Shown here one piece after another: positions 1 to 9,639 of a stretch of DNA of 64,000 nt; the stretch's first letter is position 1, and each line of letters opens with the position of its first letter. The stretch is from Protula sp. h YS-2021 (taxonomy: Eukaryota > Annelida > Polychaeta > Sabellida > Serpulidae). The position numbers and the translations under genes are program-made. The notes under the pieces were generated by a model that saw only the letters and a program-made list of their open reading frames with translations, did not search any database and had not been told where the DNA came from. Where the stretch lies: contig OX457027.1 of the NCBI GenBank assembly GCA_949752745.1, forward strand, positions 16,111,916 through 16,175,915, given 5' to 3'.

Positions 1-479
1 TCATGATTAGCTCTTTTCACCTCATGACTATTCATTGACCCAGCAGTATCTTTATAGATGAGACGCATAGAGCGCTCAGAATGGAGACTTTCTTCCGAGT
101 CATGAATGAGAATATGATGCTGGTATATCCATGGGTATTGTTGCTATGTGATACCAAACGATCATTTAGAAATAATTCAATATTGGACCATAACCCATTA
201 AACAAATCATTAATGCATGATACATTATCATCTACATCACATGGTGATCCATCAGCCTTTACAGTAGCGCATACAATATGAAGTTTACTGTTCTTTAAAT
301 CTGGATATTCTTCTGTACTCGCAGGAATGTAGAATTCTATTGGAGCGCCCTCTCTAATGGTAGTTAGTGGTTGATAGTCAACATTATAACTTTTTTCTAC
401 AGCAGTTTGCGTTGGTGGTATGCGAAACCATTCTAATGGAGAAAGACTACATTCACAAGAATGATTATGAATTAAAGAC
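1..479 (-). pseudogene. Major capsid protein, N-terminal fragment
   Basis: Read on the minus strand from 479, the sequence follows the first ~150 residues of the element C major capsid protein (50396-51769), including the conserved start region and a motif with DRLVSHSNNTHGY. The start codon equivalent to C's ATG reads ACG at 479-477. A one-base shift near position 115 moves the frame. The rest of the gene lies beyond the window start. In this family the protein is a double jelly-roll capsomer; this copy cannot make it. Identification rests on alignment by eye to the intact copy at 51 kb. Confidence 0.85.
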
Positions 480-839
480 GTGATTAGAAATTTCTTTCTT
501 ATATTTTGTTGATGTTATCAGTTTAGCTGCCTTTCGCCTTCTGACAGGTTTTGCTGGTTTCGCTCTCTTTTGACCTCCTAACCCTTCACCAAACACACGT
601 TGTGCTACTCGGCCTGTAACATCTTTTGCGACATCTTTTGCAGCCTTTTTAAGATGTGGTGCAACGATTTTAGCCCCTGCCTTAAGCAGTGGAATAGCTT
701 TGCGAGCCAATGATCCCAATATTGAACCAATACCATCTCCATATTGTATTCGTGCTCCTTTAAATCCTGGTAATTCCCCGCCCACTTGACGAAAAAAATG
801 GTTGCGATATGCTGACGGATCGTGTCTATATGCCTTCAT
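465..839 (-). CDS. pX-like basic virion protein (element A)
   Basis: A 124-residue basic protein. The start chosen is the ATG at 839, matching the homologue at 51779-52132; an upstream in-frame start would lie inside the minor capsid gene. It has a glycine-rich amphipathic stretch (GDGIGSILGSLARKAIPLL), a lysine-rich middle and a basic tail, the composition of adenovirus pX/pVI-type core or membrane-active proteins carried by Polintons and adintoviruses. Its ATG overlaps the minor capsid stop as ATGA, as in element C. The assignment to pX rather than another core protein is by composition and position only. Confidence 0.65.
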   Translation of the reverse strand: MKAYRHDPSAYRNHFFRQVGGELPGFKGARIQYGDGIGSILGSLARKAIPLLKAGAKIVAPHLKKAAKDVAKDVTGRVAQRVFGEGLGGQKRAKPAKPVRRRKAAKLITSTKYKKEISNHVFNS

Positions 840-1581
840 AATGCTTTTGGTCGAAAATGAAGTTTGCATATCACTTTCCCAGTTTGAAATGAAACATTAT
901 GACCTGTGTCATCCTTAATATTCATTTCTATTGTGTCAAATTAAGATGTGTTTACAGTGACGTAATGAGGTTCTTCATAAGTTTTCATAACAATATCACC
1001 ATCATCCCCTTTAATGGGAACAGAACGTAGTAAAGGAACATAATAATCTCCAACTACTTGTGGCTCACAAATACTACAGTACACATAAAGTGTATAAAAT
1101 CCATGTTTCACATCGAATTGATGTTCAGCAGGACCGGATTCTTTTTACCATTGATCTGGTTTAAATCCTAAAATATCAGCTAATCCAGTAGAAAAGACAA
1201 TATCATAATCATCTCTTAAAATAAGATAAACTTTTCGACTAATTTTATATACTTTAACTGAATAGGGTTTGCATTAATAGATTTTTGTAATTCTTCATTT
1301 ATTGCAGTACATATTTCAGGTATGGATCTGTAGTAACCATATGGAATGGTAACTGCATAAAATACATCTAATGATGATCGATAATGAAGAGTATAGTCTA
1401 TTCCTGGCCTCATTGTCGTCCATGTGCGTGGGTATTGAATTTCAGCTAAGGCTACTTCATATTTTCCTTTCAAATATATTGCACGAGGTAAACGAATTTG
1501 ATAAGTAGAAGCCTTATTAGTAGGATAATAGTTCATACTAGCATTGCTAGGTAAAGTAATGTAAAAACTTGTTGACTCCAT
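836..1581 (-). pseudogene. Minor capsid (penton-like) protein, frameshifted
   Basis: The first ~115 residues (1581 down to about 1240) match the N-terminal part of the minor capsid protein in C, with the typical FYITLPSNASMNYYP start and VALAEIQYP motif. The frame then shifts near 1240 and continues with a region ending in YCSICEPQVVGDYYVPLLRS. Two further in-frame stops are visible, near 1150 and near 943. In the family this single jelly-roll protein forms the pentameric capsomer at the vertices. The C copy is also frameshifted but at another place. Start chosen as the conserved ATG at 1581. Confidence 0.85.
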
Positions 1582-1635
1582 GATGACTAAATCGTTTGTG
1601 TGATGTAGATAGACTGGATATGTCTATACATTACT

Positions 1636-1857
1636 TCATGTTTGACATTCGTCATCCTCACTCTCTACATTGCTGTATACATTACTGTCTAAATTGTCGT
1701 CTAAATTGCTATCTACATGATCTACATTGGTATCTACTACTTCTACTTGACAACAAGCACTGACACACCTAATTTTTACAGGAATAATATTTTTATTTCC
1801 ATTTTCTTTACAACAACAACACCATAACTCTTTAATCCATGTTAAAACGTTTCCCAT
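1636..1857 (-). CDS. Small Cys-rich protein with N-terminal acylation motif (element A)
   Basis: A 73-residue protein starting MGNVLTWIKELWCCCC. Gly2 followed by Thr6 fits the N-myristoylation pattern MGxxx(S/T), and the cluster of four cysteines at 13-16 would suit palmitoylation. A second CC pair and an acidic Asp/Ser/Asn-rich tail follow. The homologue at 52907-53131 keeps MG, Thr6, the CC pair and the second CC. I do not recognise the family. Position between p194 and the minor capsid gene suggests a virion or membrane-linked role; that is inference. Confidence 0.6.
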   Translation of the reverse strand: MGNVLTWIKELWCCCCKENGNKNIIPVKIRCVSACCQVEVVDTNVDHVDSNLDDNLDSNVYSNVESEDDECQT

Positions 1858-1908
1858 CCTTCTGGAAACAACCTTTGTTGACGTTGTTGTATCTCTTTTG
1901 TAATATCT

Positions 1909-2433
1909 TCACGAGTTGTCTTTTTGCCAAAAAACAGTTTTTGGAATATTAGCGTCTACAATTTCCTCAATAAACTGCTTCCAACCATGTGGTGGTTCTC
2001 GTCGTTCTTTTCTTCTTGTAGAAACCAATGCTTCTTTGAACAGATCAATAATGTTGGAATTCGTAATGACAGTACCCGTTTTTAAAACAAGTTCATTTTT
2101 ATCTGTCCATCTCGTACCATATTTCTTAAGTTCTGCTAGAAGTTGTGTTAGTTTTACATGATAAATAGGTTGAAAATGGTTTAGAAACTGTTGGGACTTT
2201 TCTGATTTTTCTGCTTTGGATGATGTAACAGACTTTTGTTGTTGTTGTTGTGACTGAGTTGTTCGTAAATGACGGCCAAGAACTTGAGACATTTCTATTG
2301 CCTTTTCACGAGTTCGTTTCCCACGTAAAAGTTTATTCACTTTCGTTTTGATTTCACCATCTTTTCCCTTCTTTTCTAACAACATTTTATATTCATATTC
2401 AGGAATGAGGACCATTTTCATAGTATGTTTCAT
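1909..2433 (-). CDS. Conserved Polinton protein p194 homologue (element A)
   Basis: 174 residues, with a basic N-terminal half containing LRGKRTREKAIEMSQ, a Gln-rich linker, and a C-terminal block with a conserved W(T/N)-K-(D/G)-E, TNSNIIDLF and PPHGW pattern. The same blocks occur in the homologues at 53116-53700 (C) and 17740-18249 (B), so it is a core gene of these elements although I know no function. Its ATG overlaps the stop of the preceding gene as ATGA. It is open throughout but shorter at its C-terminus than the C copy. Confidence 0.7.
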   Translation of the reverse strand: MKHTMKMVLIPEYEYKMLLEKKGKDGEIKTKVNKLLRGKRTREKAIEMSQVLGRHLRTTQSQQQQQKSVTSSKAEKSEKSQQFLNHFQPIYHVKLTQLLAELKKYGTRWTDKNELVLKTGTVITNSNIIDLFKEALVSTRRKERREPPHGWKQFIEEIVDANIPKTVFWQKDNS

Positions 2434-2756
2434 TTTAACAGCAACTGAGCTAACAAGGGTAATGCAAATTTAGCACTAGCACCAATGAATCCTCCTTTCT
2501 GATTAACCAACTTCTTTTTTCTTCGAAGTGATATCTTCTTATCTGCTAGTGTGCGTAGGGTATGACGTTCACGCTTGAATTCCTTATACCTTTTTGAGCT
2601 TAAGGGTAAATGTCCTCGCAATATATTCAAACAAATTTCAAACAAGCTAGTTAATTCCTCCTTAGTAGCTTGTTGTAGCAAGGATTTACGTCGTTTAGGC
2701 CCGCTGCGTGCGAGCAAGTGAAGAAAAGGTTGATTCGCTTGAATACGTTTAGACAT
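2430..2756 (-). CDS. Conserved Polinton small basic protein p108 (element A)
   Basis: 108 residues, nearly identical to the protein at 53697-54023 and clearly related to that at 18246-18560. It has a leucine-rich helical N-terminal half, a basic middle (KKISLRRKKKLVNQ) and a C-terminal Gly-Gly plus hydrophobic amphipathic tail. This resembles a virion core or membrane-active protein but I cannot name the family. It overlaps the ATPase stop by eight bases (ATG within the last two ATPase codons) and the next gene by ATGA. Confidence 0.7.
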   Translation of the reverse strand: MSKRIQANQPFLHLLARSGPKRRKSLLQQATKEELTSLFEICLNILRGHLPLSSKRYKEFKRERHTLRTLADKKISLRRKKKLVNQKGGFIGASAKFALPLLAQLLLK

Positions 2757-3408
2757 CTTGGCTGCGAATGGTCAGGTGACTTGGTTCTTGTTCATACACT
2801 ACTTTATCAACATATACGTAATGTGTATCTTTTGGTAAAATGCCTGTACGAATACGTAGTTGATCATTCGTCTTCGGCTTCAAATCAATGAATAAATAGC
2901 CATGAGGTTTGCTCGTAGCATCTTGATAGGCTTCTATGAGAAATTGAGATTTTCCAGGATACATTTGTCGCGCTAATGTACTTATTTGTTGACTGTCTCT
3001 AGGGTTTTTAAACAGAATGATGTAATGCGTATTCAAACTAATATTTCGCATTTCTCTACCATGATGGAATAAATTATGCACAATAAAAATAATGCTTAGA
3101 TTTTGATGACTGCTACCAACACTAAAGAGACGTGTCATACGCTCATCACTATGACATTTGGTCAATAAGTCATCAATGATGAGTAAGTTTGGCTTTTTCG
3201 GGTTAAAACGCTCTTCAATGTCATCTGGAATGCCTTGGTAAAATTCCACACCCTTCATTCCCTTGTATAAAGACTGATCTGCTGCATAGAGCCATAAAAT
3301 AGTTTTTGGAGAGGGTTTAATTAACTTTTGTTCTAGAATTTCCCTAACTAGAGAAGTTTTACCACTGCCTGTAGGTCCAGAGACCAAACATGTGAATGGA
3401 TGCTTCAT
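2749..3408 (-). CDS. FtsK/HerA-type genome-packaging ATPase (element A)
   Basis: 219 residues with Walker A GPTGSGKTS at 11-19 and Walker B LLIIDDL near 75-81, the A32-like ATPase used by Polintons and related viruses to pump DNA into capsids. I count about 14 amino-acid differences by eye from the copy at 54016-54675, while many third codon positions differ, so the protein was kept under selection after the two lineages split. The ATG at 3408 overlaps the integrase stop as ATGA. It is fully open although neighbours are broken. Confidence 0.93.
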   Translation of the reverse strand: MKHPFTCLVSGPTGSGKTSLVREILEQKLIKPSPKTILWLYAADQSLYKGMKGVEFYQGIPDDIEERFNPKKPNLLIIDDLLTKCHSDERMTRLFSVGSSHQNLSIIFIVHNLFHHGREMRNISLNTHYIILFKNPRDSQQISTLARQMYPGKSQFLIEAYQDATSKPHGYLFIDLKPKTNDQLRIRTGILPKDTHYVYVDKVVYEQEPSHLTIRSQDV

Positions 3409-4504
3409 TTTCGAATATCAGTTTCTTTCACCCAACTGTTAAACTTCTTTGGCCAACCTAACCACTTCACAAATAATTCTTTAACACCTCGTCTTCTTCG
3501 TGTTTTCAAAACCTTTTCAATTCTGTAGACTGATTCAATATCTTTTGTCACTTTCTGCAGTTCTTCTTCATAGAAATGTCCATCAATATCTTCATCCAAA
3601 AAGTCTTTCACACGATACAAGTGTATTCCTTGCTTCTTACAACGATGTGTGATAATGAAGACTTCTTGCGTCCACTTTATATGATAATCCCGTTGAAATA
3701 CATATTTCATGTGGGAAATGCGAACCTGATCACCAATTTTAAATTTATACGTTTTCTTCTTCTTTGGTTTTAATTTCAATTTGTCTACATACATATACTT
3801 CCACACTTTCGATTCAATGTCTTTACGAATATCTGCAGGAGCATACTTATTAGGGAGGGAGCCATGAGGTCTATGGTTGTAATTGTACACTAAGTCTGGA
3901 AGGATGTCCATATATCGATACGTTTGATTATGTAGGAAATATCGATACATCAATCCCTTTAGAGTACGAATGACTCTCTCAGCAAAGTTGGCTTTGGTTT
4001 CATTCTTTGTCGTATAGGCATGTATTCCCTCCTTCTTCAAAAATGCTTTTACCCATCTGTTTTTAAATTCAGTTCCTTTATCTGACCTTAGAGTTCGCGG
4101 TCTTCGTTGTGTTTCATGAAAAATCTTTTGAAAGGCCTCTATGACACTGGTATGTGATTTATTAGGTATTGGTTGCACCCATAAATATTTGGAAAACACA
4201 TCAATGACAACCAATAAAAAGCGGGTGTCATCATTATAGGGAGCTATGTTTCCCATGTCGGCTAAATCAATATCCCACATGTCATCAATTCCACGTGTAA
4301 TGACACGTTGCCTTTTAAACCTGTATTTTACAGGTTGTAGTAAACTGAAGGCATCTTGATCCTGTAACCATTTCTTCACTTGTGAATGAGTGACTGGTTG
4401 ATCATGTTTTTTAATATGTGATAAAGTTTGTAAGGACCAGCAAATGCCCCGGGTTGACCAGGTTTAAAGTAAATATTGGTTAAGTAGTCTTTCCACATCG
4501 ACAT
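3405..4504 (-). pseudogene. Retroviral-type integrase with chromodomain, frameshifted (element A)
   Basis: Begins at ATG 4504 with the conserved MSMWKDYL start. A missing A in a run of As near 4412 shifts the frame; the remainder (4379 to 3405) is open and holds the DDE core (DIDLADMGN, RSDKGTEF, FAERVIRTL) and a C-terminal chromodomain (IEKVLKTRRRRG to GWPKKFNSW). Integrase inserts the linear genome into the host chromosome, and the chromodomain may steer it to chromatin. The long open part could be recent decay. Confidence 0.88.
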
Positions 4505-4598
4505 GTTAACACTAAATGATTAACACTTGTCAGCATATCTTGCATTTTATTTTGTCTTACATCTCAATCAACATGTTTTATAACTCAATCAACATATC

Positions 4599-4931
4599 TT
4601 ACAAATCAAGTATTGATACAATGGTATGAATAATTTGAGTCCATTGATCTTCAATGAACATTAACCAACCACTTAATTCATCTAATGTGATAGCATCTAC
4701 ACCATATTTTTCACAACGTTGATTTGCATTATCTAACACTTTATCTAAATGAATGCAATATTTAGCTTCATTCCAATATGTATAGACACATGCAGAATGA
4801 CAAGTATGTTCTGAACACTCTTCATTTTGACAAGCAGGACATACTAAACATGCAAACTTTTTTACAGCTAATAACATTTCTTCACAATATGTTTTTTGCA
4901 CAATATATTGTCTCAATGTAATGTCTGCCAT
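4599..4931 (-). CDS. Cys-rich protein of unknown function (element A)
   Basis: 110 residues from the ATG at 4931 (MADITLRQYIVQKTYCEE). A cysteine cluster around residues 29-50 (CLVCPACQNEECSEHTCHSAC) suggests zinc binding. It is closely similar to 56272-56604 in element C. The ATG overlaps the stop of the upstream gene as TAATG. I do not recognise the family. The conserved start and open frame in both copies support it as a real gene. Confidence 0.65.
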   Translation of the reverse strand: MADITLRQYIVQKTYCEEMLLAVKKFACLVCPACQNEECSEHTCHSACVYTYWNEAKYCIHLDKVLDNANQRCEKYGVDAITLDELSGWLMFIEDQWTQIIHTIVSILDL

Positions 4932-5217
4932 TATACTGCAATATAGATTAACCACCCTCTCACTTCAGCAAACAGTCTTGGATCAAATCGAGCAAAGTGA
5001 TATGCTGCTTCCACATCAAAATCCTCAGCTCCGTCAATGTTTGAAAGCACACACTCTTTGATGAAATCCTCGCGTAATTTTGGTACGTTCAGCGTGGAAT
5101 GAGCAAGTTCCCAATAGATGTTAAGTATTCCAGTTGTTGTTGAATAGATCCAATACGCGCCAGTTCACTTATCATGTAGTCCACATACGTCTCCTTGAAA
5201 AACGTTTCTACATCCAT
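4931..5217 (-). pseudogene. Accessory gene of the MD-x2-F-x3-Y paralogue family, frameshifted (element A)
   Basis: Starts MDVETFFKETYVDYMISELA at 5217 and runs to about 5100, then continues in another frame to a stop at 4933-4931. Both parts match the first ~110 residues of the 57-kb gene of C, with a conserved EC..(D/F)..FD..(S/A)A pattern. It also resembles the neighbouring gene at 5986-6405, so the two look like old tandem duplicates. Function unknown. Confidence 0.6.
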
Positions 5218-5285
5218 CTTTGTTTCACATATCCATATGACACGTCTGCACACTTTGACGGCTGGCGAGCAAACAACTTGTAGTC

Positions 5286-5911
5286 TTACTCTGCAGATAC
5301 TGTTAGTGAGCCGCACTTGCTGCAGAAGTTGTCTGGTTCACACAACTTGCAATTGTACTTGTGGCAGTGACAATCATAATCCTCAGCATATCCATAAGCA
5401 CCACAATATTCACAGGTAAGTCCAAGTTGATTTTGCACGTTCATATTCTCCAATCGAACTTCAGCCAGTCGTTTCTTAGATAGCTTTGACACTTTCATTC
5501 GATTGTCCTTTTGTAGCTTAATAGGAGTTTTCTTCCCATGACATTCCGTACATGGCTCAGGTTTGACGAATAAGACTGAGTACCCATTTCCTGAAGCAAT
5601 GTCTCCCATTCACCATCATTCATGTTGATGTAACGCGTATATTTTTTCCCTTCAAACCGTGATGTTTGCACAAAACTCACATAGCGCATATCCAAGTATG
5701 AAATGACCTCAAGCCACTTCGTTTGCGTTAAGTACAGTTTGAAGCCAATGTTGCGTAAATTTTTCAATCTCTCACACACAATCTGCCAAAAGGATGGTGC
5801 TAAAGCAAGCCATCTCTCTCCACGTTTGATTCGAAGAAATGGTCCAAATTGCCCATGCTCCACAGTAATGATTAAGTTTGCGCTAATTTTAAAGCTGCTT
5901 GTCTTCTCCAT
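5286..5911 (-). pseudogene. Two-part PC4-like/zinc-ribbon protein, frameshifted (element A)
   Basis: The N-terminal part (5911 to about 5570) carries a PC4-like fold pattern with LEVISY, YVSFVQTSRF and YINMNDGEWETLL. The C-terminal part (about 5570 to 5286) in another frame carries repeated Cys pairs (CTECHGKK, CEYCGAYGY, CHCHKYNCKLCEPDNFCSKCG). Together they match the single protein at 57666-58400 in C, so one frameshift splits this copy. A TATAAAAGG box lies 38 bp upstream of the ATG. Probably a DNA- or RNA-binding regulator; inference. Confidence 0.7.
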
Positions 5912-5948
5912 GGTTGTGCATTGAATGAAGACTTCACTTCACCCTTCT

Positions 5949-5957
5949 CCTTTTATA
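5949..5957 (-). promoter_or_regulatory. TATA box of the 5911 gene
   Basis: TATAAAAGG on the minus strand, 38 bp before the ATG at 5911 and just after the stop of the gene ending at 5986. The same box and spacing occur before the homologous gene at 58 kb. Confidence 0.6.
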
Positions 5958-5985
5958 CCATTAAAAAATTGCAGAGTCAGCTTTC

Positions 5986-6405
5986 TTATAGTTCTTCATA
6001 CATTTTACAAAGTTTTGAATTCACTTCAACTCGTCCACTGTTGAATCGAACAAGTTCTGATGCATTCGTCGTCAATGGAATGTCATCATCATAATGTAAA
6101 ATAATTCTAGCAGCTACAACTAACATGAGCTCAGCTGCCAAAGTTGTATTCGCGCGGATAAATGCTGAATCAATGTCATACGTTGATGGTAAAAGTAGTT
6201 CTTCACATTCGCGTAGAAATGAGCGGATGAATTCATCTCTGGTAATTGTCTTTCCAACAGCCTCCCAATGCTGATGCAAATTCTTCACTTGCAAAATCCA
6301 ATCCGATTCAAAAGCAGGAAGCTTTGAAAACACATAGTCAACATAGTTCGCTTTGAAGACGTCATCCATGGTCTCTACACATCGGTGAAGAAGTAATGTT
6401 GACAT
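5986..6405 (-). CDS. Accessory protein, MDDVFKxNY paralogue family (element A)
   Basis: 139 residues; the homologue at 58470-58910 has the same start (short leader, then MDDVFK). It has a helical pattern with a conserved HWEAVGKTI and REC...YDIDSAFI. No known domain recognised. It is the last gene of element A before repeats begin, whereas in C a CARD gene follows further upstream. Confidence 0.65.
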   Translation of the reverse strand: MSTLLLHRCVETMDDVFKANYVDYVFSKLPAFESDWILQVKNLHQHWEAVGKTITRDEFIRSFLRECEELLLPSTYDIDSAFIRANTTLAAELMLVVAARIILHYDDDIPLTTNASELVRFNSGRVEVNSKLCKMYEEL

Positions 6406-6469
6406 TGTTAATGTGTTCTGACGATACCTGAAAGCATTAAGAAAAGAAAAGCATAATATGTTTTCAAAG

Positions 6470-6880
6470 AAATTAAATTTGTTAAAGTTGGTTTAGAACC
6501 ACCATTTTTCCACTACTACACCATGCTGAAATGTTCAAACTTATTTTATATATCATATGGTGTTAAAAACTAAATTTGTTAAAGTTGGTCTAGAAGTACC
6601 ATTTTTCCACTACTATAACTTTAAAACATTTGAATAAGTAGCTTGGTAAAATGTTAAAACCTATTTTATATATTATATGTTATTAAAAACTAAATTTGCT
6701 AAAGTTGGTTTAGAAGCACCATTTTCGCACTAATATAACTTTGAAACTTTTGAATAAGTAGCATGGTAAAATGCTAAAACTTATTTTATATATCATATGG
6801 TGTTAAAAACTACATTTGCTAAAGTTGGTCTAGAAGCACCATTTTCCAACTACTATAACATAAATCATAACATTGGGCTT
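6470..6880. repeat. Imperfect ~120-bp tandem repeat
   Basis: Four copies of a unit containing TTTG(T/C)TAAAGTTGGT and CCATTTT-CACTA, beginning near 6473, 6559, 6688 and 6808. Spacing varies from about 86 to 129 bp. AT-rich, no coding signal. Confidence 0.75.
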
Positions 6881-6934
6881 AACGTAGGGAAAATCCCATT
6901 TCTTCTCAAATTTATTGATCGTTCCCACGCTCTG

Positions 6935-7122
6935 AACGAGTGCACTCTGAAATTTATCGATCGGTTTCCTCCCCACACTCTGAACGAGTGCACTCTGAAA
7001 TTTATCGATCGGTTTCCTCCCCACGCTGTGAACGAGTGCACTCTGAAATTTATCGATCGGTTTCCTCCCCACGCTGTGAACGAGTGCACTCTGAAATTTA
7101 TCGATCGGTTTTCCCCCACTCT
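6935..7122. repeat. 48-bp minisatellite, about four copies
   Basis: The unit contains GAACGAGTGCACTCTGAAAT and ATCGATCGGTTTCCTCCCC. The period is a multiple of three, so reading frames run through it on both strands; these are not genes. Confidence 0.85.
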
Positions 7123-7363
7123 CTGAAACCTTTCATGTACTTATTCCTATGCTGTGTGTGTGTGTGGTTATTGTAATGAAACCATTGAAATATGACAATT
7201 ATCAGTGAAAATAGACATAGAAATATGGCTATTATGTTAAAAAAAAGTCACAGAGTCACAGAATCACATAATGTCACAGAGTCACATAAAGGCACAGTCA
7301 CATGTTGTCACATAATGTCACAGAATCACAAAAGTGAACCAAAAAAAAAAAACATCAAGAAAA

Positions 7364-7445
7364 AGTTTGCCCCCGAGCCGGGAACCGAACCCACAACTCT
7401 CAGGTTGCTAGCCGTCGTCTCTATCGACGAGCTATTACACCTTGT
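7364..7445 (-). other. tRNA-like sequence (possible SINE head)
   Basis: On the minus strand a GGTTCGGTTCC B-box-like element is preceded by an A-box-like TAATAGCTCGTCGATAGAG at the usual distance and followed by a CTTTTT run that could stop RNA polymerase III. I cannot fold a clean cloverleaf, so I take it as a tRNA-derived pseudogene or SINE part. Confidence 0.4.
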
Positions 7446-7499
7446 CTATTGAACGATCTGATAATGACATACATACGTTAGACTAATTATGTTCACATA

Positions 7500-7920
7500 G
7501 CAATTACATAGTCATATAGCCATATGATGTTACATAGTTACATAGTGTCACATAATGTTACATAGTGTTACATTATGTTACATAGTGTTACATAGTGTTA
7601 CATTATGTTGCATAGTGTTACATAGTGTTACATTATGTTACATAGTGTTACATAGTGCTACATTATGTTGCATAGTGTTACATTATGTCACATAATGTAA
7701 CACTATGTTACATAGTGTTACATAGTGCTACATTATGTTGCATAGTGTTACATTATGTCACATAATGTTACATTATGCTACATAGTGTTACATAGTGTTA
7801 CAAATTGTTACATAGTGTTACATTATGTTACATAATATTACATAATGTTACATGATGTAACATAATGTTACATTATGTTACATCGTGTTACATTATGTTA
7901 CATAATGTTACATAATGTTA
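7500..7920. repeat. Satellite of ~10-bp units (TTACATAGTG / TTACATTATG)
   Basis: About 40 near-tandem copies of a ten-base word of the form TTACAT(A/T)(A/G)TG; mixed variants give a higher-order pattern of about 20-30 bp. No genes. Confidence 0.85.
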
Positions 7921-8226
7921 CAAAAAAAATTACTTACCACAACTCTTTTGTCAATTTGTCTTCAATCTTTCACTTTCCTATGTGTTTCCAGCCAATCTTT
8001 CACTTCCTTTTTTCCAAAGAATAACCAATCTTTCACTTCCTTTTTCCAAAGAATAGTCAATGTTTCACTTCGTGTCCTATGTGTATTTCAGTCAATCCTT
8101 CACTTGTTCTTCAACAGCACAACAGGTAAGAGCAACTGTTTTCACTTTTTTTCCATGTGTATCAATCAGCAGCCAGAGCATGAATGATGCATATGTGCAC
8201 ACACAATGTGCTCTTATAGGGGTGCT

Positions 8227-8376
8227 GAATCACATCCTGGGGGGGGTCTCCTAAGATTGAGGACCCAGGGGGGTCTCCTAAGATTGAGGACCCAGGGGGG
8301 AGGTCTCCTAGGATTGAGGACCCGGGGGGTGTCCTAAGATTGAGGACCCGGGGGGTGTCCTAAGATTGAGGACCTC
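8227..8376. repeat. G-rich minisatellite with CCTAAGATTGAGGACC
   Basis: Five copies of a 30-36 bp unit joining a GGGGGG run to TCCTAAGATTGAGGACC. Non-coding. Confidence 0.8.
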
Positions 8377-8407
8377 CAATAATATGATAGACAGAAGGTG
8401 AAAGTCA

Positions 8408-8488
8408 CGCCCGTGGGCGGGTTCGATCCACCGACCCATGGGTCCGCTTACGGGTCCTCTGCTCTACCGACTGAGCCATTCAGGCCGG
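8408..8488 (-). other. Degenerate tRNA-like sequence
   Basis: Minus strand shows a D-arm-like TGGCTCAGTCGGTAGAGC, and a T-arm with stem GGTGG/CCGCC around ATCGAAC. The acceptor stem pairs only in about five of seven positions and the anticodon stem does not pair, so this is a pseudogene or tRNA-derived repeat rather than a working tRNA. Confidence 0.45.
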
Positions 8489-8590
8489 AAGGTTATTGAT
8501 CGGGAAAATATTCCTCACATACGGTTGGAGTCACATCATACATGATTTACAGGTCATGTGACTAATAATGATTGACAGGTCACGTGACTA

Positions 8591-8854
8591 ATGACGTCAT
8601 GATGATTCATGGGTGACTTAGGGTTATGCTGCTTAGGACAGTCTTAATATGTCATAACATCATTATGACGTCATGATAACGTCATTATGACGTCATTATG
8701 ACGTCATGATGACGTCATGATGACGTCATTGACACGGGCGCGCGCTCTTTCAATTACCTGTTTCAGAACCCCCATGAGGATTCTAAAACAATGACGTCAC
8801 TGTTTCAGAAACCCCATGACAGTTCTAAAACACCTCGTGACGTCAGTATGACGT
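8591..8854. repeat. Array of nine TGACGTCA palindromes
   Basis: Nine exact copies of the 8-bp CRE/ATF-type palindrome in about 260 bp, six of them close together. Two copies of a CTGTTTCAGAA/TTCTAAAACA motif alternate with the last ones. It could be a bound regulatory cluster or a simple repeat; no gene start is nearby. Confidence 0.6.
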
Positions 8855-8859
8855 CACTT

Positions 8860-9538
8860 CCTGTTTTAGAACAGTCGTTTTCCAACTACTGCGTTTAGTC
8901 GTACAAGTTATCAAGACATAGGGTAGAAATGTTTAAATTTTGTTAATTCTGTCTGGAACATCCCCATTGTTTGTAAACATTCCAAAATCTAGACCAGAAA
9001 AGATGCTGTTTACACCACAATCGGACTAGCATATAATTATGACATAGTTAGTAGGACGACATGCAGTTTTGTCCATCCGACGGTTTACCCACCTGTTTTC
9101 GGCAAAGACTTTATCAGTTCGTTAGCTCCACTAATTCCTAATTTCTTCAAAGCAAGCAACTAGGCACATGACTTATGGTGGTTTTGTTCTACCCAGATTT
9201 CATCCAAGTTACACAATGTCATGTCGTTATTCTAGGAATTGTTTTGATATCACGCAAAAAAATTTTGCTCAGGCTGCCGTGATATCAGGTCTTTCTATTT
9301 CCATTTTCCTCTCATCATCTGTTTTTCGTCACACGCAGCCCAGATCACATTCATGAACCTCGCAGTCACATAAAGAGAAATGCTAAGGGCAAATAATCTC
9401 TTTAAAAATTGATCTTCTGAAATCGGGAATTTCTCAAAAGTCACAAAAATGTAAGACAAAAAATTGTTTGATAAATCACCATATGGCAGAGCCATGTTTT
9501 TTTTCTAGAACCGAGTCTATAAGGATGTTGAAGTGACG
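8860..9538. other. Unique-looking non-coding DNA
   Basis: No open frame of convincing composition, no RNA gene and no repeat structure seen. Confidence 0.5.
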
Positions 9539-9544
9539 CTTAGG

Positions 9545-9633
9545 ACCTGGTTACTTATACAGCACCCCTGGTTACTTATACAGCACCCCTGGTTACTTAT
9601 ACAGCACCCCTGGTTACTTATACAGCACCCCTG
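9545..9633. repeat. 21-bp tandem repeat, four copies
   Basis: Perfect or nearly perfect direct repeats of a unit containing GGTTACTTATACAGCACCC. Confidence 0.9.
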
Positions 9634-9639
9634 AAACAG

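Larger units (their letters stand above)
1..6420. mobile_element. Element A: truncated, decayed Polinton/adintovirus-like element
   Basis: A run of minus-strand genes matches, in the same order, the 49.9-58.9 kb part of element C: major capsid start, pX-like, minor capsid, small acylated protein, two conserved small genes, ATPase, integrase and four accessory genes. The left side is cut by the window start. On the right, similarity to C stops after the gene ending near 6405; the counterparts of C's CARD, zinc-finger and RING genes are absent and tandem repeats begin. Several genes have one-base frameshifts or stops, so this copy is dead, although ATPase and small genes remain open. No terminal inverted repeat was found. 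Confidence 0.9.

Noticed and set aside
6797..7176. Repetitive frames with EIYRSVSSP units
   Set aside because: The 48-bp minisatellite is a multiple of three and stays open on both strands.
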